Assembly: GCA_963678675.1 (NCBI GenBank) | Contig: OY783193.1 | Location: 21,631,309 to 21,695,308, forward strand | DNA length: 64,000 nucleotides | Direction: 5' to 3' | From: Xiphydria camelus | Taxonomy: Eukaryota; Arthropoda; Insecta; Hymenoptera; Xiphydriidae | Shown here: positions 21,427 to 32,159 of the stretch, in pieces | Numbering within the stretch: the stretch's first letter is position 1 | How the letters are laid out: every line of letters starts with the position of its first letter | Position numbers and translations under genes: made by a program | Notes under the pieces: generated by a model | Told to the model about the DNA's origin: nothing | The model's database searches: none | What the model saw: the letters and a program-made list of their open reading frames with translations, nothing else

Positions 21427-22265
21427 AGTTAAGGAGAACAACGAGTATGTCTTCGGGGTACCGCATACGCACTCGCTGCGTAAGAAGTACTTGAGAGCTT
21501 CCAAGCTTATGCGAAAATTCGCAAAAGAATGTAACGCGACGTTTCCTGAAACACTGAGAGGAACGGCACTTCGTAAACACATCGCCACGCATACCACAAT
21601 GTTAGGTATACAAGAAGATCGAGTTGGCGACCTCGCTAATTTCATGGGCCATGATAAACAAATCCACAAGGATGTATACAGAATGCCGGTTCCTATGAGA
21701 GATGCGACGGAAATATCTCGTCTTTTACTATCTGCCATGGGTGATGATGAAAATGAGAAAGACGTTTACGAGAGCGAGAACGAGGACAGCGACAATTCTC
21801 GACACAGCGGCCCAGTAGAAGAGTTACCTCGTACGAATACGTATCTGCGAGCTTCAATGAGTACTGATAATTCCTCCGCAGCAGAAATAAATACTTCATC
21901 GACCAGTCAACGGCGAAGTAGTAAGTTTTACATAAAAACGTATTTCTCATTGGTACATATGCATCTAACTAGATACACCCCATTAATATGTTAATTACAT
22001 TTTCAGCATCGCCATATGGGAAAACAAAACGAATAAGGTGGACTGATGCGGAGAAAGCAGCAGTAAATCAGTATTTTTTGGCGACCCTTCTAAAGTAATC
22101 CGATTACCGTCTTTAAAGGAATGTCAAGAGGCAATTGAAAAATACAAAGTCTTACGTGGAAGACGACCAGAGCAACTCAAAACTTGGATCGACAATCAAC
22201 GAAAAGCAAAGTCTCGTCAGGTGCTCTTAAAGAAACCGACTGCCTCGTATCTCACGGAAATGTAA
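21427..22265 (+). pseudogene. Recombinase gene, 3' part with Myb/SANT-like end
   Basis: It continues the gene interrupted at 15391. The frame (ENNEYVFGVPHTHSLRKKYL) carries the remaining tyrosine-recombinase residues: GTALRKHIATH (box II Arg) and NFMGHDKQIHKDVYR (the His and the nucleophile Tyr), at about 21560-21685. An 86-base intron (21921-22006, GTAAGT...TTTCAG) follows. The last exon has a Myb/SANT-like domain (RIRWTDAEKAAVNQYF, then LKTWIDNQRKAKSRQ), broken by a one-base loss in a T-run near 22076. The stop is at 22263. The reading frame also changes directly after the LTR insertion site. Confidence 0.75.
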
Positions 22266-22682
22266 AAAAAAAAGCGTTATTCGGTCTACTTCTCCTGCGG
22301 AGAAATAATCAGTACTAGTCTATTACCGATTTATATTATCATTTTACAGACTAGCCAATTAATTACTTTTTAAGGATATATTTCTGTAGCTGAGAGGTAA
22401 ATAGTCGTAACTCCAATTTTACCTAACACTGAATTAATAATATTTTCAAACTACACTCTTTCAAATTGCTATTGTGGTAAAAATATCGTAAGTCCCGTTT
22501 TATTGTTTGCCAATACTTTTAATTTTGAAAAGGTAGTATCTCCATGTATATCAGTGGGGTAAAGGTAAAGTAGTTTTGCTCACTACTGAAAACTCTCTTT
22601 TATGGACATACGATTGTTTACCTCTCAACTACAGATTTGTTTATCGACAATTCGCATTGTTATTCCTACATATAGGAAGTCT
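22266..22682. other. Unassigned AT-rich 3' flank
   Basis: Downstream flank of the recombinase gene with possible poly(A) context. Short inverted phrases occur (ACCTCTCAACTACAG against CTGTAGCTGAGAGGT near 22385 and 22620). No gene is supported. Confidence 0.4.
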
Positions 22683-22975
22683 CGCGCAGAACGGGCCAGT
22701 TGCAGGGACCTTGAAATTTACCTTTGGCCGAGCTTGGTCGGTGCTCGAGTCATTTATACCGGTAGAAGTCGAGTCGGTAGTTAATAATGGTGAGTAATTT
22801 CCATTCTTCACAAATTCACGATTTTGAGGTTAGATGCTTCGATTTCCCGAATTGACACCAACTCTAACTACCGACTCGACTTCAACCTGTATAAATGACT
22901 CGAGTACCGACCAAGTTTGGCCGAAAGTAAATTTCAAGGCCCCTGCAACTGGCCCGTTCTGCGCGGGACATCCTG
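22683..22975. mobile_element. Palindromic MITE with ACCGGTAGAAGTCGAG arms, copy 2
   Basis: It has the same inverted arms as 6270-6605 (CAGTTGCAGGGACC, TACCGGTAGAAGTCGAGTCG) with a shortened left inner arm: the left copy of the GACACCAACTC block is lost. The ends GAACGGGCCAGTTGCAGG and its complement are intact. Confidence 0.85.
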
Positions 22976-23948
22976 TATTGTCGCTTGGTCGTTTGGAAAT
23001 TTAAATGCTCAATATATGAATTTAACGTTAGTTTATGTTTAAGAAACTGTCTACCTTTTGAAAGAATGAAACCTAAAAACATTTAAGGAGAGAAATAGAT
23101 GAATGGCATCGAAGATTTAAAAAAAATAATTACACGATGAAGTGTTATTACGTTATTTGTAAGTTCTAAATACTTATTATAAAAATGTATCGTTATATTT
23201 GAGAAAATACCTACCTATACATGAGAAGAGTGAAATCTAAAAAGATGTTAGAAGAGAGTTAGAATAGCGGGAAGAAACTAAAAGAAAACAATAGTTACGC
23301 GATAAAATTAGTACGTTTTGTTTCTAAGTCTCAAATATAATACGTTTTTCATGTTGTACGAATTTCATATTACACTTGAAAAATCATTTACCATAAAGGA
23401 GAATAACTGTAGAAAGTAAAATAATAAAAAATTTATTATTTCATGTTTAATATATGCGTATAATATTATTTACATCTGTCCTTTATCTGCTGTGTAGAGT
23501 ACGATTCGACTCCGAGACGTACATACGTATCTATCTGCTTGTCACAGGAAAAACAGTTTATTTAAATTGAAAGGACAAGGGTATTTCTTAATAGCTGATT
23601 ATTATCTGCTTTGCTATCGAGCTTACTTAGATTTTTGTCCAAATCCTTCGCTGATATATCAATCAATTATCACTTGGTTTTACAAAAAAGTTCTAACAAT
23701 TTAGTTTCTCCCTACCCTTTGCCGTTTAAACAATTGAAAGTTCGAGCGACATTATAAACAAAATACTAACATGATGACTAAAGAAATACACAAATATGAT
23801 GTCCTCAAAATATATATAATATTATGTATATATATATAGTCGCCAAAGTATACGTTAAATGTATAGATAGTCCAATCTTCCAATGCATATTTCGGGGTCA
23901 GTTCCCTCACCATGGCTCATACGGTCCTCAAAGTATGCTTAACACATA
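22976..23948. other. AT-rich spacer with a short duplicated block
   Basis: Mostly unassigned AT-rich DNA. The block 23865-23940 (CAATGCATATTTCGGGGTCA and following) recurs in direct orientation at 25590-25665, so the two mariner-derived palindromes between them sit within or beside a duplicated host repeat. Confidence 0.5.
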
Positions 23949-24823
23949 CAGGGTGACATTTTGAAAACTTGCCACCCCAATATCTCAGAAAGTTACAGAG
24001 ATTTTCTAGAAAAAGAAAATACGGTTTCGGCAGTGGAGAGGGGGAACCAAAATGACATAATCGGAGATGCACCCCCTCCAACCCCCTTAGGGGTAGCCTC
24101 TCCAACTTTGTAATCTTAAATAGCAACCCCCATGTGTGATACAGCGTTGGAAAGCTCTTTAAAAATGCTTTACAACAACATCAAATTTTGGTACCTTTCG
24201 ATGAGTAATTTTTGCGCAAATCGAGAAAGAAACTGCTAGAAGTAAGTTGTCAATTTACTTATTAAAGGTCAATTACGAGACAATAAATTTTCAAAATGAT
24301 TTCCATTGATTTTTCGGACTTTTTCAAATGTTGTTCTTGAAATTTTGCGACATTCTTGCATAATTCTCTGTTTCAGTTGGTTAATGCTTGCTGGTTGAGT
24401 TTGAAAAACAACAGATTTCAGATGTTCCCATAAGAAGAAATCGCAGGGAGTAAGATCAGATAATGGAAATCACTTCGAAAATTTATTGTAACAATATTGA
24501 CCTTTAATAAATAAATTGACAAAACTTACTTCTGGCAGTTTCTTTCTCGATTTGCGCGAAAACTACTCATCGAAAAGTACCAAAATTTTGTGTTGCTTTA
24601 AAGCATTTTTAAAGAGCTTTCCAACGCTGTATCACACATGGGGGGTTGCTATTTAAGATTACAAAGTTGGGGGGGCTACCTCTAAGGGGGTTGGAGGGGG
24701 TGCGTCTCCGATTATGTCATTTTGGTTCCCCCTCTCTACTGCCGAAACTGTATTTTTCTTTTTTAGAAAATCTCTGTAACTTTCTGAGATATTGGGGTGG
24801 CAAGTTTTCAAAATGTCACCCTG
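23949..24823. mobile_element. Mariner-derived foldback element with transposase remnant
   Basis: The ends CAGGGTGACATTTTGAAAAC and its complement are flanked by TA. Arms of about 330 bases (including ACCCCCTCCAACCCCCTTAG) leave a loop at 24285-24485. On the minus strand the loop encodes a transposase C-terminal piece: DLTPCDFFLWEHLKSVVF, then INQLKQRIMQE. DLTPCDFFLWxxLK is the third catalytic-Asp context of insect mariner-like transposases. The element has thus lost most of its gene and kept extended inverted ends. Confidence 0.85.
24285..24483 (-). pseudogene. Mariner transposase C-terminal fragment
   Basis: About 65 codons in one minus-strand frame: SDLTPCDFFLWEHLKSV, PASINQLKQRIMQECRKI and a short tail. 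Only the last part of the catalytic domain survives; the first two acidic residues are absent. It lies between the inverted arms of 23949-24823. Confidence 0.75.
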
Positions 24824-24930
24824 TATATGATATAATATATTGTCATACTTTGAGACTATATGAACCACGAGGTCCCAACTGTACATATATATATATATAT
24901 GTATAGTCCTCAAAATATACGTTTAATATA

Positions 24931-25575
24931 CAGTATGTTTGATGGGAAACCGAGCAGGTGCTGAAACCTGAATTTCCCTGAAATTTGACTTCAGCAGTGT
25001 TTAGACGGCGCTCAAGCCGGTTAAAGGTAATACGGAGAAGTTTAAAACGTTTGATTTCCCTATAGCTTTCAACAGGGCAGATCGAGGTATTTGATTTAAC
25101 CTTGAAATCGCGAATTTTTAAATGACAGTGAAGAATGTTAGGAAGTCTTAATGAATAATCATTCGAGTTTTTTTCGGTGAAATTCCCCAAGTTTTTAAAA
25201 ACCATTGTTATATACTAAAAGTGGTATCTGATTTACAAGAAACTTTTGCTTCTTTTGCTACTGATATTGATTTCAATGTATATCAACAATCTTGAAGAAC
25301 TTGGGGAATTTCATTGAAAAAACCGGAATGATTATTCACTAACACTTCCTAAAACTCTACACTGTTATTTAAAAATTCACGATTTAAAGGTTAAACCAAA
25401 CACCAAACCCCTCCACCAAACACTTCGATCTGCCGAATTGACAGCTATTGGGAAATCAGACGTTTCAAACTTTTGCTACTATAAATAGCTCCGAGAACCC
25501 TTCAAACACTGCTTAAGTCAAATTTCAGGGAAATTCAGGTTTCAGCACCTTCTCGGTTTCCCATTAGACATACTG
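24931..25575. mobile_element. Foldback MITE with CAGTATG ends
   Basis: The ends CAGTATG and CATACTG are followed by matching inner arms (GGGAAACCGAGCAGGTGCTG and CTGAATTTCCCTGAAATTTG, mirrored at 25495-25560). TA precedes the left end. The centre, near 25200-25280, is unpaired. A relative starts at 45150 (CAGTATACCG...GAGAAACCGATCAGG). No coding remnant was seen. Confidence 0.75.
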
Positions 25576-26435
25576 CATAAATAGTACAATCTTTCAATGC
25601 GTATTTTGGGGTCAGTTCCTAACACCCATGACTCATATGGTCTCCAAACTATGCTTAATATAAATGATATATTGTTCGAATGTATGCCCTTTATATATAA
25701 GAAAGACGTAAAATTATAAAGCATACTTTCGCGTCTTTTCCGTCTGGCATACAATAGGCATACATTGAGGACATGTCCCTATTTTAGGCGTAGCGTATAT
25801 GTAGTCCTCGAAGTATACGATACACACTAAAATATGAATAAATCAGTAATTAAAGCCATATATAAAAAATCCCGAAATAGGGGTCAAATTTTTTGTTGTG
25901 TTGTACGTATCTACATTCTCAAAAAGGAGTGGCTCAAATTATGCGTCCTACATATATATATATATATTTATATAAATATATACATATTTTTATACATGAT
26001 TTAGGCTCTATAACCTAAAAGCCCATAGTCAAACTATAATTTTTTTTGTGTATTATACAACTATAGTTCTATGGATAGTGTATAATTAAGCAAAATTATC
26101 ACTATATTCTATTATTACGTATTTATACTCACCAATTTTTATAACTTATAAGACACACAGAAACACACTGCACTTAACACGTATTTTCACTAGAAAGTAA
26201 TCCTAGCGTCCACGCGAGCGTGTGCATGGGCAGCTTGCGCGAATAGTATGCGCAGTAGCGCCACACACACACTGACGCAGTTACATGTACACGGCTTACG
26301 TCTGACGCTCGATTTCCCAGGAAGGTCCCACCGTAGAGTCATAGCATAGATGTTTACACTTCAATAGAAGAATCGAGATATATACGCCATCTGTCTCAGA
26401 ATATTATTCCAGCAATGCTAAGCCATTACCGATTT
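25576..26435. other. AT-rich unassigned segment with a repeat piece
   Basis: It contains the second copy of the 23865-23940 block and (TA)n tracts near 25950. The stretch 26190-26380 (CTTGCGCGAATAGTATGCGC to ATAGCATAGATGTTTACAC) recurs at 35210-35340 and inverted at 36385-36530. No gene is supported. Confidence 0.5.
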
Positions 26436-26690
26436 TCATAAGCAATTATGAGAAGCTGTGCGCCATAGAGTGGGATCTACCATTTGTTGTTCAATCGGCT
26501 TGTATATACAAGTGTATATACAAGTATATATACAAGTATATACAAGTATATATCGGAGTGGCACGAACTGGTGGTATAATTGCCGTAAATCACCAATCAA
26601 AATGATACCTAATCCTCCAAAATTAGTGTCAAAATTTCCCGTAATTTGTTTTAATCTTGAATCAACCATCTAACGTTACCTCCAAATGTA
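26436..26690 (-). pseudogene. PIF1-type (Helitron) helicase fragment
   Basis: The minus-strand frame reads MVDSRLKQITGNFDTNFGGL, then IILIGDLRQLY, the Walker-B-side motif region of PIF1-like helicases found in insect Helitrons (normally DLRQLPPV; here the prolines are lost). After a tandem TATACAAG insert (26500-26558) it resumes as YKPIEQQMVDPTLWR. It is only about 65 helicase codons long with no neighbouring Rep domain, so it is a relic. Confidence 0.7.
26500..26560. repeat. TATACAAG microsatellite
   Basis: Imperfect repeats of TATACAAG(TA)n interrupt the helicase relic. They add in-frame Tyr-Thr-Cys-Ile codons, so the frame stays open through the array. Confidence 0.75.
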
Positions 26691-26766
26691 TGTCAATCGT
26701 GACATTACCGACGCGCAATAACGTAACCTCCGAATGTATGTCAATAGTGACATTACCGATGCACAA
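26673..26766 (+). repeat. Tandem duplication, 47 bp x 2
   Basis: Two copies of a unit with CTCCAAATGTATGTCAAT and GTGACATTACCGA, differing at a few bases. Confidence 0.8.
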
Positions 26767-26926
26767 TTCGTACGCACGAATTCCCCAGTGGCGGTGATAA
26801 GTCATGGTGTCGCCTTTTCGTTACATACGAGATTGCGAGCAAACCGATTCACACCCAAGGCGCCCATAGAAGTTTTACTTCAAAAATGGTATATACTTTT
26901 CATGCGATATATGAAGGGCTGAGATT

Positions 26927-27172
26927 CATAGTGGTGTAAGTCAGATTATCCAGATTTTCCAAAGCAATTACTTTGTCGTCCCAAACATACATAAGCCCTT
27001 CCTAAGATTACAGTTTCTGATGCGTAGTACCGTCGGCATATGTACTGCTATAATTTGGGCATATGATGTAGCTAACAAGAAAGGTTACATATATATTTTG
27101 GGATGACAAAGCGGTTGCTTTGGAAAATCTGGATAATCTGACTCCACACCACTACGAATATCAGCCCCTCAT
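26927..27172. mobile_element. 245-bp MITE with TAGTGGTGTAAG ends
   Basis: Inverted arms of about 65 bases (GTCAGATTATCCAGATTTTC to TTTGTCGTCCCAAA) with a central unpaired part at 26995-27095. It is flanked on both sides by pieces with CACCCAAGG...CCCATAGAAG, inverted relative to each other (26855-26880 and 27250-27285). Non-coding. Confidence 0.75.
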
Positions 27173-27229
27173 ATGTTATCCATATTAATTTTGCCTCCTG
27201 ATCACAAATCCGGTGTCAAAATTGGACCA

Positions 27230-28125
27230 TCACGGCTCAATTTTTGAAGTCAAACTTCTATGGGCACCTTGGGTGTGAATCGGTGCCACAAGGTGCGGAG
27301 GTGCCAGGTGGAGAAGGGCCCCCATGGCCAAGATCGGAGTGGTATGCAATGCACTGGTGATCCCCAGGCATGCGAGTCTATAGACTCTAAGTAGCGCCTT
27401 GCGGTTAATGTTCCTTGCGAGAGAGGGCCACCATACCACCGACGCATAGCAGAGTTGAGGTACCAAGATGGCGGTGTAAATCCACGCCACCACTTTAAGC
27501 CTCAACCCCCATGTACTGCTGGACATCCTTATACAGGCCCAGATGGTGGAAATTGACTTCTGAGCCTGCTTATAGATGTCATTCCTCCAGGAGAGTTTGC
27601 TATCCAGCGTCACCCCTAAATAGCGCACTTCCCCAGAGGTTTTCAGCTTTACGCCGAAGATGGAAGGAGCCACAAAAGTGAGGCTTCTCTTACGCATGAA
27701 CAGTATACCATTTCAGTCTCTTGCTAGGATTTACCTTCAGCGACAGAGATAGGCACCAGTTCTGCACAAGGACCAGCCCGCGTTGCGTCCGCCACGCTAG
27801 AAATCCATGATCTTTCCCTTTAACAGAGATAGCAAAGTCATCGGCATATCCCTGCACAGTAAAGCCAGCCTTCCTGAGCCTAACCAGAAACCCGTCCACC
27901 GCCAGAGTCCACAGGAGTGGAGAAAGTACACCCCCTGCGGACAACCCCTGGCAGCCCGGGCCTCCACCTCGGCATCCCCAAGCCTGGCCCAAACCATTCG
28001 CGTTTGCAGCATGTTATGGATCCAGCGGATGATAGAATCATCAATACCGAACCTTCTCGCCGCTTTGCAGATAGCTTCAAAGGAGGTATTGTCAAAAGCC
28101 CCTCAATGTCCAAAAACACACTCCG
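27230..28125 (-). pseudogene. Truncated LINE reverse transcriptase (R1/jockey-like)
   Basis: From 28125 downward the minus strand encodes VFLDIEG, then (after a one-base shift near 28100) FDNTSFEAICKAARRFGIDD, then GLSAGGVLSPLLWTLAVDGF and QGYADDFAISVKG with the catalytic YADD. After another shift near 27690 it reads VRYLGVTLDSKLSWRNDIYK and a thumb-like region to about 27280. This order is that of non-LTR retrotransposon reverse transcriptases. It lacks the endonuclease, the 5' half of RT and a 3' tail, so it is a 5'-truncated, frameshifted copy. The clade is inferred. Confidence 0.85.
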
Positions 28126-28149
28126 AACCGATTCTTTCCTATCGAGAAA

Positions 28150-28380
28150 GAAAATTGGAAAATTTGGAAATTTTTGAATTTTTGAAATCTGATTTCAGAT
28201 TCGTAATCAGCGACCCAAAAAATCCACTTATACCAAATTTGGCAGGAATCCGTCAATTTTCGAAAACCTCGTCCGCCATATTTGATCCGCCATCTTGAAT
28301 TTTTTAAATCTGACTTCAGATTCGTGATCAGCTACCCAAAAAACCTCCTATACCGAATTTGGTTTAAGTTGAATAAGCCA
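28150..28380 (+). repeat. Tandem repeat, about 130 bp, two units
   Basis: Two units of TTGAATTTTTGAAATCTGA-like sequence, GATTCGTAATCAGC, ACCCAAAAAA and a TATACCAAATTTGG-like phrase; the second is incomplete. There is no coding support. Confidence 0.7.
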
Positions 28381-28710
28381 TTAAGAATATTGTCCTTCTA
28401 ATTCAAGGAAATGTCACTGTACTCCGCTGACCATAAAGGTCATATGAAAAAAATGGTCAAGGACATATTTGAATGTGAAATTTCCCGCTCTTTTCATTTC
28501 CGGTATCAAAAATAGGGGTTCGCATTTAAAAAGATCGATTTGTCCTTGATATGACCTTGAAAGTCATGGTCAAGGTCAAATCCAATATGACCATTGGGTA
28601 GCCAGATAAAAATCCTAAAAGTTTTGTATTAAATATTTTTCTCTAAAATGATTTCCCGCTGAGATAATCAGCCGTACCGGGACTTTTTGAGGACCCTGTA
28701 TATTTTTAAC
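28381..28710. repeat. Solo relative of the giant foldback arm
   Basis: The GACCTTGAAAGTCATGGTCA and GGTCAAATCCAATATGACCA blocks, the AAAAGTTTTGTATTAAA block and the GTACCGGGACTTTTTGAGGA block occur in the order used in the 33-37 kb element, but as one copy without the tandem array. Confidence 0.7.
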
Positions 28711-29063
28711 ATACAGAAAAGTTACTTGCAAAAACATACTTTGTGGAATGTAAATAATGATATTTTGTAATTTCCATCCTTACACCAGAGGCGAAGAAGA
28801 GATGAAATAGAAGTGAGGTACATGTACACCTCACGTTTGACAGGTCGGTATATAAATTGGAACTTGTGATAGTATAATACGAAAGAGGAAATATATCGAT
28901 AAAGAAAAAATAATAACAAAGTAATTACTCCATTATTGTAATCTAATTCCATTGTATCCCTTATTTTTCTGCCACGACTTTGATTGTTGATAGTGAAGAA
29001 AAATCAAATTCATTGGTTGATTCATCGATTCGTCCCGTGCTCGCATGACGCTGAAAACAACAA

Positions 29064-29268
29064 ACAAAACGTGTGGCCGCCACACGCGGAAGAAGTGAAA
29101 CTTCGATACCAGTTTCTCTGAATTTGATTCCGATGGTATTAATTTCTACGAAGAAGCATTGTAGAAGACTTGTATAGAGCCAATTGAAACTAATACCACC
29201 GGAATCAAATTCAGAGAAACTGGTATCGAAGTTTCACTTCTTTCGCGTGTGGCGGCCACACGTTTTGT
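29064..29268. mobile_element. MITE with ACAAAACGTGTGGCCGCCAC ends, copy 1
   Basis: The inverted ends are themselves palindromic inside (GTGTGGCCGCCACAC). Inner arms (GAAGTGAAACTTCGATACCA, TTTCTCTGAATTTGATTCCG) surround a loop with AGAAGCATTGTAGAAGACTT. Copies 2 and 3 are at 37796-38011 and 55917-56112; all three are about 200 bp and have no coding content. Confidence 0.9.
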
Positions 29269-29606
29269 TTGTTTTTTTTTCTTATTTTCATCCAAGGAAC
29301 CCATCCTTGAAGTTTGTCGCAATATTAAAGAATCACCCAGTATATTTACTTACCTGGTCTAACAAAATATTTTTTCCGCCATAATCAAGTATACACTTAT
29401 TAATTGGAAATAAACTCTTTTCTCAGTATACGAAGTAACTTTGATCGAACGAACGAAGTATTCACTAAACTGACAAATTTCTAGAAAATCATAAACGGAA
29501 TCAAGGAATTTTACTTCCAAATTTGACAGTGATAAAACATTAATCGCTGTTTCTTAGAATTTCACATACATTACAAATTCTATTATAGTGCACATTATAG
29601 TGCACG
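29269..29606. other. AT-rich spacer, nothing identified
   Basis: Single-copy AT-rich sequence with no motif-bearing ORF and no RNA gene seen. Confidence 0.4.
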
Positions 29607-29920
29607 CAGTTCGGGTGGTACATTTCGGCAAACGAGGACTGCTTATGTATTCGCAGTCCTGCACCTTTCCCGGAAGGCTAATTACCGAACGAATTGTAAT
29701 GAACCACTTCTCGCAGATACCGCTATATTTCGAATGCATTCGAAATGCTTTCAGCTTTGTAAAGGAGAGAAATGACGATTTCAATAGATAACCGAATATT
29801 TCGGTAAAGGTTCATTCCGATTCGTCCAGTAATTAACCCTTTCATGAAAGGTGAGGGACTGCGAACTCATTAGCAGCCTGGATTCGCCGAAATGTACTGC
29901 TTCGCTGATGGCGAGATGAT
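29607..29920. mobile_element. Palindromic MITE with GTACATTTCGGC ends
   Basis: The left arm (29607-29705) contains GGACTGCTTATGTATTCGCA, CCTTTCCCGGAA and TAATTACCGAACGAATT; the right arm (29808-29920) mirrors it. Motifs of the same kind (ATTCGCAGTCCCTCAC, TTTCC) appear in the 38990-39060 and 54790-54860 repeats, and loosely near 4250-4330 in the Harbinger-like element. Confidence 0.7.
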
Positions 29921-29956
29921 CCCTAGTTTGACGAAGTATTTATGATCGCGACGCTA

Positions 29957-30432
29957 TTGGGTTGGAAAATAAGTTCGTAGCGTTTTCTTTTTGTTTCTTT
30001 CATTTTACAACGATTTGTTTGCTGTCCCGCAAAGTGTTTATATTCATTCGAAAGAGCTCTTTCTGATCTACAAAACTGTTATAATTGTTTATTCGAATAA
30101 CAATTTTTTATTATTTTTCAGGCTTAGAAATGGAATATCCAGGAGGAAAAAAATCAGAATTTTCGACATCTTTTTTATCAAAGACTCGCCTATAACACCT
30201 TCTCCGTATACGGCAGTTTTTTGACCTCGATGAAAAGCAAGGAAAAGCAGATGTCGAAACTGTTGATTTTTGCCCCCTGGATATTCCATTTCTAAGCCAG
30301 AAAAATAATAAAAAATTTAATAATTCGAAATAACAATTATAACAGTTTTGTAGAGCAGAAAGAGCTCTTTCGAGTATATATAAACATATGGCGAAACAAC
30401 AAAATAGATCGTTGTAAAATAAAAGAAAACAT
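29957..30432. mobile_element. Mariner (mellifera-like) deletion derivative, foldback
   Basis: The left end TTGGGTTGGAAAATAAGTTC is the kind of terminus known from mellifera-subfamily mariners. Arms at about 29995-30180 and 30245-30432 are inverted copies. On the minus strand (30289 down) the interior encodes a mariner transposase start: NQQFRHLLFLAFHRGQKTA, then AVYGEGVIGE in the neighbouring positions. The right terminal repeat is missing. It is non-autonomous, left by internal rearrangement. Confidence 0.75.
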
Positions 30433-31072
30433 AATTGTGCGACGGAACAGTCTCGGCGACGCGAGTATCGGCCACTTGAGCATGCCGGTCGCATGCCACC
30501 GACGAAAGTCGCATCGCGTGGTGTGTGTACACTCGTCGAGTATCGGATACCTGCGTAGCGTTGTGTGCGAAGGGCCTAAGTGGGGATGGGGCAGGGTCGA
30601 GATCGGTGTATGAGTAAGGCACGTACGGTAGCGCTGGAGTTTGTGGGTTTCGTTACGGTTTTTGAGGAATTTTCGTTGCACATACCACGCTTTTAGTCCC
30701 CTCAGCAAAGAAGTTTCACTTCAAAAAACAGAATGACCAGAAAGATATTTGTCGTCCATACGCAATCAAAGTGAGATTTCAATAATACATCTAATACGTA
30801 TACTTTGTTCGTACCATTACTTTAAAATGGGCGTGCAATTCTTCTGCAACAGTTAATAGATGATTTTTATTCGCATTGGCATGTTTACGATGATATTTGC
30901 AATGAATGTTCTACTCGGACTGAAATGAGTCGCAAGGTTAGCATCGAAGCTATAAATGATGTGCTAATTATTAAATTAAATAATTAAATAAATTTATTTA
31001 CGAGTAAGGGCGAAATTTCAGCGGTGCATGCAAAAGGATTTCTTGAAACTATTCCAACGTCTCGAGTTAATA
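30433..31072. other. Repeat fragments around a CpG-rich block
   Basis: 30440-30720 is CpG-rich, ends in CAGCAAAGAAGTTTCACTT and is related to 39340-39545, 40600-40750 and (inverted) 54420-54600. 30985-31068 is an inverted copy of 5305-5390, cut by the following mariner element. No gene is supported. Confidence 0.55.
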
Positions 31073-31378
31073 TACAGGGTGCCCGTAAAGTATGGAAACG
31101 GTTGAATATCTCGAAAAGTATGCTTCAGATCGGGAAACGAAAAAATATGTATCTGATATATTTAAAAAAACTATCAAATGACACCAAGATAGATCCCACA
31201 CCCCAACCCCTGTGGGTGGGGGAGGGGGAAGCTTCAAAATCTTAAATAGGAACCCCAACTTTTGATTGAATATTCGCATTCTACATTCGAAACTACATAA
31301 CTTTTATTTGAATCATTTTTTTCGATTCGTGGCAGATGGCGCTATAATCGACGAAATTCAAATTTTTCGGTTTGTGTA

Positions 31379-31557
31379 CAAACAGCAAAGTGTACAAAAC
31401 AAAACCTGTAAATGTCGATGAATTGAGAGAAAAAATAATACAATGCTCGAATATGATAACAGCAGAAACTTTGCAAAAGGTAAATGACAACATGTATGCG
31501 CGATTTGGGACACTGTCAAGTAGCTGGAGGTGAGCAATTTCAACATTTAATTAATTA
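31379..31557 (+). pseudogene. Mariner transposase C-terminus
   Basis: VYKTKPVNVDELREKIIQCS then NMITAETLQKVNDNMYARFG is the characteristic C-terminal end of Tc1/mariner-like transposases in insects. A frameshift near 31510 moves the final residues (GEQFQHLIN, stop) to the next frame. The catalytic domain is absent. Confidence 0.8.
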
Positions 31558-31674
31558 GGGGACTCATCTGAATCAAGCACCCCGATGGTGAGAGGCGAGG
31601 GGACTCACCTGAATCAAGCACCCCGATGGTGAGAGGCGAGGGGACTCACCTGAATCAAGCACCCCGAAGGGAAC
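31558..31674 (+). repeat. Tandem repeat, 41 bp x ~2.8
   Basis: Units GGGGACTCACCTGAATCAAG plus CACCCCGATGGTGAGAGGCGA. Copies are almost identical, so expansion is recent. It sits just after the transposase stop inside the element loop. Confidence 0.9.
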
Positions 31675-32159
31675 AGAAAACTATTATGCCCACGTCGTTG
31701 CTTCTGGGTTACGCTAAAAGTACTTTTATACCAGATTTTTAAATGTCTAACGACAAAAGATTTACTGTAAATTCAAATTTGCAAAACAAAAATTACAGCA
31801 AATGTAAATTTCTATCGCAATTGTATTGCAGAATCGAATAAATCGACTCAATTGCAAAAACCGAAAAATTTGAATTTCGTCGGTTATAGCGCCATCTGCC
31901 ACGAATCGAAAAAAATGTTTCAAATAAAAGTTATGTAGTTTCGAATGTAGAATGCGAATATGCAATCAAAAGTGGGGGTTCATATTTAAGATTTTGAGGC
32001 TTCCCCCTCCCCCACCCACAGGGGTTGGGGTGTGGGATCAATCTTGGTGTCATTTGATAGTTTTTTAAAAATATATTAGATACATATTTTTTCGTTTCCC
32101 GATCTGAAACATACTTTTCGAGATATTCAACCGTTTCCATACTTTACGGACACCCTGTA

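Larger units (their letters stand above)
31075..32157. mobile_element. Mariner-derived foldback element with transposase remnant
   Basis: The ends CAGGGTGCCCGTAAAGTATG and complement are flanked by TA (31073-31074 and 32158-32159). Arms of about 305 bases contain the C-rich CACCCACAGGGGTTGGGG. The interrupted target is the repeat seen inverted at 5280-5390, giving an empty site. The loop (31380-31850) holds the C-terminus of a transposase and a 41-bp tandem repeat. This architecture, long arms with a residue of transposase, matches 23949-24823. Confidence 0.9.
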
